Below are positions 1-5,606 of a DNA stretch of 10,107 nt, piece by piece; position 1 is the first letter of the stretch; every line of letters starts with the position of its first letter. Made by a program: the position numbers and the translations under genes. Under the pieces are notes generated by a model that saw only the letters and a program-made list of their open reading frames with translations, had not been told where the DNA came from and ran no database searches. Origin of the DNA: an uncultured Arsenicibacter sp. (GTDB taxonomy: Bacteria > Bacteroidota > Bacteroidia > Cytophagales > Spirosomataceae); contig NZ_CAMFHL010000262.1 in NCBI RefSeq assembly GCF_945952095.1, positions 1 through 10,107 of the forward strand, in the 5' to 3' direction.

Positions 1-1
1 G

Positions 2-835
2 GCTACTTTACTATTGGGATATAGCCAACAGCTACGGGCCAAAAACCGTGAAATTGACTACCAACGTACCTTAATTGAACTGGCCCGAAAAGAACTTGTA
101 GACATCAATAAAACCTTAGAACTGCGGGTCCATGAACGAACTCAAGAGCTGGTCAATGCCAATCAGGAACTGATTCAGAAGAACGAAGAAATAAAAGCCG
201 CTCTGTTTAAGGGACAAACGATTGAACGCAAACGGGTCGCCCTGGAGCTCCACGATAACCTAAGCAGCCTGCTGAGTGCGGTAAACATGAGTATGCAATC
301 TATAAATCCTAAAAATTTGCCTGAGTCCGAAATAGCTATCTACCAAAACGTAAAACACCTTATTCAAAACGCCTACACCGAAGTACGCAATATATCGCAT
401 AACATTATGCCTGCCGAGCTCGAACAAAAAGGACTAGCTACTACACTGACTACACTGGTAAATAAGCTTAACCACAGTACTTCACTTCAATTTACGCTGA
501 CAATCACTGGCATTCATGAACGTTTACCGGTAAACATTGAGTACAACGTTTATACCATTGTCTTTGAACTCATTAACAATGCCATCAGACATGCACAGGC
601 TACCAGGATCATTATTAGCCTGATCAGAACCAACTTAGGTCTCGACTTATCGGTCCGGGACGACGGTATAGGCATGGGTCAGCACCATCCTAAACGGGGC
701 ATTGGTTTACAGAATATTCAAACCCGTCTGGATACGTTAGGCGGGACACTCACATTTATACAGCCCGTAGAAAAAGGCACCTGGATAAACATAAAAATCC
801 CCATTGAAGCGTTTAAGATCAATGGGGAGGAGTAA
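2..835 (+). CDS. Sensor histidine kinase, HisKA_3 / HATPase_c type (5' end outside window)
   Basis: Membrane-associated two-component kinase that would autophosphorylate on His and pass the phosphate to a NarL-type regulator. The frame is open from base 2, and the first residues (ATLLLGYSQQ) look like the end of a transmembrane helix, so the true start and sensor domain lie upstream; the TTG at 14 is not a convincing start. Numbering from that TTG, residues 5-75 are a charged, probably coiled-coil linker. The HisKA_3 phosphoacceptor is His80 in ALELHDNLSS. The HATPase domain shows an N box (FELINNAIRHA, about 184-194), a G1 box (DDGIGMG, 216-222) and a G2 box (RGIGLQNIQTRL, about 228-239). 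All catalytic boxes look intact. The gene converges on the 846-1301 gene with only 10 bases between stops. The response regulator at 1333-1974 is a plausible partner, although it lies on the opposite strand. Confidence 0.93.
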   Translation, partial: ATLLLGYSQQLRAKNREIDYQRTLIELARKELVDINKTLELRVHERTQELVNANQELIQKNEEIKAALFKGQTIERKRVALELHDNLSSLLSAVNMSMQSINPKNLPESEIAIYQNVKHLIQNAYTEVRNISHNIMPAELEQKGLATTLTTLVNKLNHSTSLQFTLTITGIHERLPVNIEYNVYTIVFELINNAIRHAQATRIIISLIRTNLGLDLSVRDDGIGMGQHHPKRGIGLQNIQTRLDTLGGTLTFIQPVEKGTWINIKIPIEAFKINGEE

Positions 836-845
836 AACCTTACGG

Positions 846-1301
846 TTAATCATGCTTTACCGAGTCAATCTTGTTGCATGTAGGCGGTTTTGCTGCATTC
901 ATGCAAAATAACTGATTGCCATCGACCTTCTCTAAGATATGATTACTTTTTAAGTCAATCAATTGTCCATTGAAAGCATCAAAATCCACCTCCTCTTCTA
1001 GTATGGCATGTAGACTTAAGCTTTCAATATCAATAAAATAGCCATTACTCTGACCTTTATTTTCTGGATAGCTATTTTCCGCAAAAGAAATGGTGAGTGG
1101 TAACACAACAGTTCTCCCGTTAGCATCATAATTAAGTAAGGTAGCTGTTAAAGTGCCTTCTTTGCTTACTCCTATTCGTACCGGACCTTGTAACTTAACA
1201 TAAACATATTTTTTTTCGTCTTTTTCTTCTGACGTTGTCTCTTCCCCAGTGTTTTCTTCACCAGTGGTTTGCTCCTCTTGTGTGTTTTCTTCGCTTCGCA
1301 T
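846..1301 (-). CDS. Hypothetical acidic protein, 151 aa
   Basis: I do not recognise this protein. It starts at ATG 1301-1299 after an A-rich leader (CTACAAAA) and ends in TAA at 846. Residues 1-30 are a low-complexity Glu/Thr/Asn/Gly stretch with repeated EEN/EET words ending in a Lys-rich patch (EKDEKKY). The remaining 120 residues look like a small beta-rich domain (YVYVKLQGPVRIGVSKEG, then GRTVVLPLTISFAE), and two Cys lie near the C-terminus (FCMNAAKPPTC). No signal peptide or membrane segment is visible, so it is probably cytoplasmic. It lies 31 bases downstream of the response regulator on the same strand and is probably cotranscribed with it. The DNA is visibly AT-richer than most of the window. 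An accessory role in the two-component system is possible but rests only on position. Confidence 0.75.
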   Translation of the reverse strand: MRSEENTQEEQTTGEENTGEETTSEEKDEKKYVYVKLQGPVRIGVSKEGTLTATLLNYDANGRTVVLPLTISFAENSYPENKGQSNGYFIDIESLSLHAILEEEVDFDAFNGQLIDLKSNHILEKVDGNQLFCMNAAKPPTCNKIDSVKHD

Positions 1302-1332
1302 TTTTGTAGTGAGTTAATCGTGAACTATTTAA

Positions 1333-1974
1333 TTAAACAAGCTGAAATTTAATGGCATACTTTACCAGCCCAATCGTCGACTGCACGCCGAGCTTCTGCA
1401 TCAGGTGCTTACGGTGTGTTTCAACGGTCGAGGGGGCAATAAAAAGCTTTTCGGCAATCTCAGTTCCGGAGTATTCCTGCGCGATCAGCCGTAAAACGTC
1501 CAGCTCCCTTTTGGTTAAGGTGATGGTGGTCGGTTTGTCTCTGTCAGGCGAAAACTCAATATCAGGCTCACTCGCCAACAACCTCAGCACCTGCTCGCTG
1601 TAAAACTTACCGCCTTTACTGATTATGCTCAGAGCCATTTCCAGCTCTTCCCGCTCAGCCTTTTTCAGGACATACCCGTCGGCTCCCGCTCGGATCGCCT
1701 CCTTGATTGAATTCGGTTCGTCTTCAACGGTTAGCAGACAGATACGAACGTGCGGAAAACGCTGCCGTACCTGCAACGTCAGTTCGATACCACCCATAAC
1801 GGGCATCTGCAGGTCAGAAACGATCAGATCAATAGCCGGGTCAATTTCCAGTGCGGTCAGTACCTGCCGCCCGTTGGTGTGTTTTGAGATAACCTCAATG
1901 CCTTCAATAGTCGCTAATAATAAAGCAAGGCTGTCCAGTAAAATCCGATGATCTTCGGCAACAAGTATGCGCAT
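1333..1974 (-). CDS. Response regulator, NarL/LuxR family (REC-HTH)
   Basis: Transcription factor of the NarL/FixJ type, 213 aa. The receiver domain spans residues 1-120: acidic pocket Glu7/Asp8, phosphoacceptor Asp54 (IVSDLQMPVMGG), switch Thr82 (CLLTVEDE) and conserved Lys104 (GYVLKKA). The LuxR-type helix-turn-helix spans about 152-213 (LTKRELDVLRLIAQEYSG, then SGTEIAEKLFIAPSTVETHR). Length and domain order are normal for the family, and every phosphorylation residue is present. The ATG at 1974-1972 gives the canonical MRILVAEDHR beginning. Its natural partner is a HisKA_3 kinase, and one such kinase is encoded 500 bases away on the opposite strand (2-835), so the two would be transcribed convergently. 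The acidic 151-aa gene follows 31 bases downstream. Confidence 0.94.
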   Translation of the reverse strand: MRILVAEDHRILLDSLALLLATIEGIEVISKHTNGRQVLTALEIDPAIDLIVSDLQMPVMGGIELTLQVRQRFPHVRICLLTVEDEPNSIKEAIRAGADGYVLKKAEREELEMALSIISKGGKFYSEQVLRLLASEPDIEFSPDRDKPTTITLTKRELDVLRLIAQEYSGTEIAEKLFIAPSTVETHRKHLMQKLGVQSTIGLVKYAIKFQLV

Positions 1975-2374
1975 ACAGATGGATATATTTCATTGATTGG
2001 CAAGATGATAAACAATCGTTAATTATCAATCCCATAGTGCCGGCATCCGGCTAAAATCAGTACCCTTACTTATAAAGCGTGTCAGCCAACTACTGTTTTT
2101 TTGTAAAGTTGCGCCTTTAGTCCTCGCTTTTCACTCCTGAAGTCCTATGATTTTGTATCCTTAAATCCGGGGATATCTACAGGTCTTTCCCTTACGTTTA
2201 TGTATATTCTGGTAACTTCAGATAGTTTTACCGCTCAGGCCATAAACGAACCTTTCTTTCCGCTGTTAATTCTTTCATCTAAAACGCTTGCAGGCAATCC
2301 ATTTTAAACGGATGTTTGCAGTCCAAACAAACACAAAAGGCGTTCAACCTTTTCATAAAGAAACATCTAAACAC
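1975..2374. other. Gene-free divergent spacer, 400 bases
   Basis: Separates the response regulator (-) from the TerC gene (+) and must carry both promoters. I see no credible coding frame: the in-frame leftward extension of the TerC frame to TTG 2288 lacks family similarity. There is a short TGCCGGCA palindrome at 2038-2045 and a T run at 2095-2102, neither clearly functional. TerC-family genes in Firmicutes and Proteobacteria are often preceded by a yybP-ykoY manganese riboswitch; I could not recognise its conserved segments here. A candidate promoter is listed separately at 2288-2318. Confidence 0.6.
2288..2318 (+). promoter_or_regulatory. Candidate Bacteroidota-type promoter for the TerC gene
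   Basis: TTG at 2288-2290, then 20 bases, then GATGTTTG at 2311-2318. This fits the Bacteroidota pattern of a -33 TTG/TTTG and a -7 TAnnTTTG, with one mismatch in the -7 box. Transcription would begin around 2325, about 50 bases before the chosen ATG at 2375. If real, it excludes the TTG 2288 and ATG 2312 starts. The match is short and could be chance. Confidence 0.33.
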
Positions 2375-3187
2375 ATGGACCACCTCTTTTCCGCCGAAGG
2401 CATAGTCAGTTTATTGACGCTCACCTTTCTGGAAATCGTTCTTGGTATCGACAACATCATTTTTATCTCCATCGCGGCCAACAAACTCGCTGCCGGTGAT
2501 CAGCCTAAAGCCCGTAACATCGGCCTGCTGCTGGCGATGGCATTCCGTGTTGTGCTCCTGTTCGGTATTTCGTACCTGATTGCGCTGTCGGAGCCATTCA
2601 CCCACATCGACCTCGGCTGGTTCAAAGCCGGTCTGACCGGGCAGAGTATTATTCTGGTAGTCGGTGGTCTGTTCCTGCTGTATAAGGCAACCAGCGAAAT
2701 TCATCACAAGCTCGAAGGCGAGGAAGAAACGCCGCAGGCCGGACAAACCGGCGGCAAGGCTACTATCTCGGGTGTGGTCACGCAGATTGCGGTTATCAAC
2801 ATCGTTTTCTCGATTGACTCAATTCTGACAGCCGTTGGTCTTACGCAGAACATTACCATCATGATGGTGTCTGTAATCCTGTCGATTGGCATCATGATGT
2901 TCTTTGCCGGTCCGGTCGGTAAGTTCGTTAATGAACACCCGAGTATTCAGGTACTGGGGCTTGCCTTCCTGATTATGATCGGCTTTATGCTGGTCGCCGA
3001 AGGCGCTCACCTGTCAGAAGTTGTTATTTTCAACTCCGAAATTGGTACAGTACCGAAAGGATATCTTTATTTTGCCATTGCGTTCTCGCTAATGGTCGAA
3101 TTCCTGAATATGAAACTGCGTAAATCACAGAAACCGGTTCAACTTCGCGGATACGAAGAACAGGCGAAACGGGAAGGTATTCTCTAA
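2375..3187 (+). CDS. TerC/Alx-family integral membrane protein (probable metal ion exporter)
   Basis: 270-aa polytopic inner-membrane protein of the TerC family. Members were first linked to tellurite resistance, and some (Alx, MeeF/MeeY) are implicated in manganese export; the substrate here is inferred from the family. The two signature motifs are present: FLEIVLGIDNIIFIS (residues 19-33, with Glu20 and Asp26 in the first helix) and its pseudo-symmetric partner INIVFSIDSILTAVG (141-155, Asp148). About seven hydrophobic segments are visible, with a charged Gly-rich cytoplasmic loop at 108-130 between the two halves. I chose ATG 2375 because MDHLFSAEGIVSLLTLTFLE aligns with the usual family N-terminus; the 29 extra residues of the open frame upstream are polar and atypical. 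The gene stands alone: a divergent neighbour lies upstream and a strong hairpin terminator follows. Confidence 0.9.
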   Translation: MDHLFSAEGIVSLLTLTFLEIVLGIDNIIFISIAANKLAAGDQPKARNIGLLLAMAFRVVLLFGISYLIALSEPFTHIDLGWFKAGLTGQSIILVVGGLFLLYKATSEIHHKLEGEEETPQAGQTGGKATISGVVTQIAVINIVFSIDSILTAVGLTQNITIMMVSVILSIGIMMFFAGPVGKFVNEHPSIQVLGLAFLIMIGFMLVAEGAHLSEVVIFNSEIGTVPKGYLYFAIAFSLMVEFLNMKLRKSQKPVQLRGYEEQAKREGIL

Positions 3188-3196
3188 CTTTCGTGG

Positions 3197-3232
3197 ACGA
3201 AGAGTGGTCCTGAAAAACCACTCTTCGTTTTT
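3197..3232 (+). terminator. Intrinsic terminator after the TerC gene
   Basis: Perfect 12-bp inverted repeat ACGAAGAGTGGT (3197-3208) / ACCACTCTTCGT (3217-3228) with an 8-base loop (CCTGAAAA), followed by TTTTT at 3228-3232. It lies 10 bases after the TerC stop. It should separate the TerC transcript from nuoN, whose start is only 21 bases beyond the T run. Confidence 0.85.
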
Positions 3233-3252
3233 CACGTTTCACTTGTCATACA

Positions 3253-4740
3253 TTGCCGCTGTTAAGCCAACTACAAGACATTATAAACAGCCTCGGGGGA
3301 TTCTGGCCCGAGTTGTGGCTTTCTATTGCCTTTTGTTCTATTCTCATTGCTGAGCTGATTCTGATCCGGCTGAAAATACCACAGGCCCGTCTCTGGCTTA
3401 GCAGTCTGACCATTGCCTTCTTACTGATCGCCGGTTTTCTGGTAATTCAGAGCACGCGTCAGGGCTTTTTATTCCTCCACCTGCTTTTCTCCGACGATCA
3501 GGCCGCCTTCTACAAACTGATCGTCTTACTCGCTGCCATTCTTGTTATCGGCTACGATCAGCTGACAGACGCTCCGGACCGGAAAGACCGGCTACCGGCC
3601 GAATGGTATCCGCTCCTGCTCGCCACGGTCCTCGGCTCCTGCCTGCTGGCGATGTCGGTAAACCTGTTGTCAATCTACCTCAGTCTGGAGTTGATTTCTA
3701 TTTGTTCGTACCTGCTGACGGCGCTTACCAAAACCCGCAAAGCCGTAGAAGGGGGTATCAAGTACCTGCTGTTTGGTGCTATCAGTTCCGCCATTATGCT
3801 CTACGGAATGTCGCTGCTGTACGGTATAACCGGCACACTGGATATTACCAGCCCTGCATTTGGTATCGAACTGGCGAAAAACGAACCGCTGGTCGTCGCC
3901 GCCATCGGCCTGCTGACCATGTCAGGCTTCCTGTTCAAACTCTCACTGGTACCTTTTCACGTCTGGGTACCCGATGTCTATGATGCCGCCCCGGTTCCGG
4001 TCGCTGCTTACTTTTCGATTGCCCCCAAAGCGGCGACAGTGCTCGTACTGATGCGTATGGTGACGGCACTGCCCGATGCTGCGCTGGGCTTTGATGTGCA
4101 GAGTCCGCTGGCCATCGTTGCCATTGCCAGCATTACACTGGGCAACTTCTCAGCCCTGTGGCAGACCGACGCCAAGCGTCTGTTAGCCTATTCCGGCATT
4201 GCTCAGGCCGGCTTCCTGATCGCAGGCATTGTGGCGCTTAACAAAACCGGTTTTGAAGCCACGACCTTTTACATGGCCACCTACCTGTTTATCAATCTGG
4301 CCGCGTTCTTCCTGATCGACTTGCTGAGCCGGCAGCACAACGGCCACCTGGCTATTGCCGGTCTGGCGGGGTTAGGGGCCCGTCAGCCACTGCTGTCCAT
4401 TGCCCTGACGGTTGTCATGATTGCATTAGTCGGGCTACCGCCAACGGTGGGCTTCACGGCCAAACTGCTAGTCTTTTCGGCCCTTTATGAAGCATTTCAG
4501 GCTTCGGGCAATAAGTGGCTGGGCATCTTGTTTGGCTGGGGGCTGCTGAATGCTGTCATTTCACTGGCATACTACCTGAAGATCCCGTTCCTGCTCTTTT
4601 TCCGTCCATCCCCTTCCGAGGATACACCGCTTGTGGTAGTCTCACCTGTAGCGACCGGTCTGGCTGTCGGCCTGGCCTTGCTGAGCGTCTGGTTTTTCCT
4701 CAAACCCGAGTCACTTCTCCAGTGGATCGCACGGTTTTAA
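3253..4740 (+). CDS. nuoN: NADH-quinone oxidoreductase subunit N
   Basis: Antiporter-like membrane subunit of respiratory complex I, which couples NADH:quinone electron transfer to proton pumping. The 495-aa length is close to E. coli NuoN, with about 14 hydrophobic helices. Key charged residues appear in order: Glu146 in the LSLELISICSYLL helix, Lys229 (SGFLFKLSLVPFHVWVPDVY, the family hallmark), Lys259 (SIAPKAA), and Lys404 in GLPPTVGFTAKLLVF. Lys404 corresponds to the Lys that NuoN carries in the distal half-channel. The start is TTG 3253: an in-frame TGA lies upstream at 3211, there is no ATG or GTG between, and the first internal Met is near residue 134. Unusually, the gene has no other nuo gene on either side in the window and follows a terminator. 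Either a very short promoter lies in 3233-3252, or some readthrough supplies its transcript. Confidence 0.93.
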   Translation: MPLLSQLQDIINSLGGFWPELWLSIAFCSILIAELILIRLKIPQARLWLSSLTIAFLLIAGFLVIQSTRQGFLFLHLLFSDDQAAFYKLIVLLAAILVIGYDQLTDAPDRKDRLPAEWYPLLLATVLGSCLLAMSVNLLSIYLSLELISICSYLLTALTKTRKAVEGGIKYLLFGAISSAIMLYGMSLLYGITGTLDITSPAFGIELAKNEPLVVAAIGLLTMSGFLFKLSLVPFHVWVPDVYDAAPVPVAAYFSIAPKAATVLVLMRMVTALPDAALGFDVQSPLAIVAIASITLGNFSALWQTDAKRLLAYSGIAQAGFLIAGIVALNKTGFEATTFYMATYLFINLAAFFLIDLLSRQHNGHLAIAGLAGLGARQPLLSIALTVVMIALVGLPPTVGFTAKLLVFSALYEAFQASGNKWLGILFGWGLLNAVISLAYYLKIPFLLFFRPSPSEDTPLVVVSPVATGLAVGLALLSVWFFLKPESLLQWIARF

Positions 4741-4749
4741 ATCCGGCAT

Positions 4750-4779
4750 TTTTTTGCTATTATTGTTCAAAGCAAAAAA
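4750..4779 (+). promoter_or_regulatory. AT-rich hairpin in front of the 67-aa gene
   Basis: Nine-base inverted repeat TTTTTTGCT (4750-4758) / AGCAAAAAA (4771-4779) with a 12-base loop. It lies 9 bases after the nuoN stop and 2 bases before ATG 4782. The A-rich right arm is where a Bacteroidota ribosome-binding region would lie, so the fold could mask the start. It is too AT-rich to be a convincing intrinsic terminator for nuoN. Confidence 0.35.
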
Positions 4780-4781
4780 CG

Positions 4782-4985
4782 ATGACTAACGAAATTCAAT
4801 ATCGGGTTGGCAAAATGAAAAAACTACCTGGTGATATGAGCACTAAAGAGCGTGCAACCTGGCAAAAACAGATTGCAGATAACGCTCGCGACTATTTATT
4901 TTCGATAGGACAACCGCTTGTGTATCAACAAAAAGATGGCCTGATTGTAGCTGAATATAAAGATGGCCGGGTGCTGATTCTCTAA
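4782..4985 (+). CDS. Small protein of unknown function, 67 aa; candidate antitoxin partner
   Basis: Short gene starting at ATG 4782 after an A-rich leader (AGCAAAAAACG) and ending in TAA at 4983-4985. That stop overlaps the ATG of the next gene by one base (TAATG), so the two are probably translationally coupled. The frame is open further upstream, but that part overlaps nuoN out of frame and has no better start. Residues 1-20 are basic and polar, 20-40 look helical (STKERATWQKQIADNAR), and 41-67 look like two or three beta strands (PLVYQQKDGLIVAEYKDGR). I see no helix-turn-helix, signal peptide or membrane segment, and I do not recognise the family. Tight coupling to a zeta-toxin-like kinase suggests an antitoxin or accessory subunit; this is inferred from position only. 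The base composition is AT-richer than nuoN. Confidence 0.75.
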   Translation: MTNEIQYRVGKMKKLPGDMSTKERATWQKQIADNARDYLFSIGQPLVYQQKDGLIVAEYKDGRVLIL

Positions 4986-5542
4986 TGAATATATACCTGA
5001 TAGCAGGCCCTCCTGGTATTGGAAAAAGTACAAACTCGGTTGAATTAGTACCAGCTCAGGTACCCATTATTGACCAGGATCTGGCCGCTTATCAATATAA
5101 GAAACAGGGTTTTACAGATTATCAGGATATTGCTTCACTAACGAGCAATCAACGTATCCGTGAATTTCTCTTCAATAACCACGACTTTGCACTTGAGCTT
5201 AATCTTGGTTTTGAATCTCATTATGCGTATTTACGTTCCATAGCTAATTTTGATCCTGCCAACGTTATCCATCTCCTTTTATTTTTCACTGATAACCTGA
5301 GCCTTTGCCTGAACCGCGCCCGGGTACGATATCAGAATGGTGGTCATGAAGTAAAGCCGCCTGTTATTGAAGAAATGTATCACAATACAATAACACTCTT
5401 CCATCAGCATAAAAGCCTGTTTAATCACATCATTCTGGTAGATATCACCTACACTTCGTTAACTGTTCTTACACCTGAGACTGATCCGCTACCGGACTGG
5501 GTGCTGCAAAATAAGCTTGATGCTTATCTATTTGTACAGTAG
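4985..5542 (+). CDS. Zeta-toxin-like P-loop kinase
   Basis: 185-aa cytoplasmic nucleotide-binding protein. The N-terminus carries a Walker A motif (GPPGIGKST, residues 8-16), followed by acidic residues at about 30-32 (IIDQD). A conserved-type Glu71 lies in FALELNLGFES, the position of the substrate-site acid in zeta kinases. The segment RARVRYQNGGHEVKPPVIEE (111-130) closely resembles the zeta/PezT signature of Arg residues followed by GGHxV, where Arg contacts ATP phosphates. Zeta/PezT toxins phosphorylate UDP-N-acetylglucosamine and block peptidoglycan synthesis; other members of this P-loop group are harmless kinases, so the substrate is not established here. The protein is shorter than PezT/zeta and resembles a minimal core. 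The start overlaps the 67-aa gene's stop by one base. The gene converges on the SPFH gene, with a minus-strand terminator between them. Confidence 0.82.
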   Translation: MNIYLIAGPPGIGKSTNSVELVPAQVPIIDQDLAAYQYKKQGFTDYQDIASLTSNQRIREFLFNNHDFALELNLGFESHYAYLRSIANFDPANVIHLLLFFTDNLSLCLNRARVRYQNGGHEVKPPVIEEMYHNTITLFHQHKSLFNHIILVDITYTSLTVLTPETDPLPDWVLQNKLDAYLFVQ

Positions 5543-5547
5543 GCCAT

Positions 5548-5586
5548 AAAAACGGGCTGACCAATCGCTGCCGACCGGCCAACCCG
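5548..5586 (-). terminator. Probable intrinsic terminator for the SPFH gene
   Basis: Read on the minus strand, a stem of 10 positions with two mismatches (arms 5577-5586 and 5553-5562, 14-base loop) is followed directly by TTTTT (plus-strand A run 5548-5552). It begins 20 bases after the SPFH stop. There is no T run on the plus-strand side, so it should act mainly for the minus-strand gene. Confidence 0.55.
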
Positions 5587-5606
5587 CATTTAAATGGGTG
5601 GATATA

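Noticed and set aside
836..847. Small AACC/GGTT dyad between the convergent kinase and acidic-protein genes as a shared terminator
   Set aside because: It has only four pairs and no adequate T run on either strand.
1352..1951. Two + frames (83 and 108 codons) antisense to the response regulator
   Set aside because: They are Ser/Arg/Cys-rich shadows, while the minus-strand regulator has all expected catalytic and HTH residues.
1990..2031. Imperfect GATTG/CAATC and GATAA/TTATC dyads upstream of the response regulator
   Set aside because: The arms are only five to six bases, widely spaced and in AT-rich DNA, so chance is the simpler explanation.
2288..2374. N-terminal extension of the TerC protein from TTG 2288
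   Set aside because: The extra 29 residues are polar and unlike the family, the start would be TTG, and it overlaps the candidate promoter. ATG 2375 gives the usual N-terminus.
4515..4985. Long + frame (156 codons) overlapping the end of nuoN
   Set aside because: Its first half lies out of frame inside nuoN and has no family character. Only the part from ATG 4782 is a credible gene.
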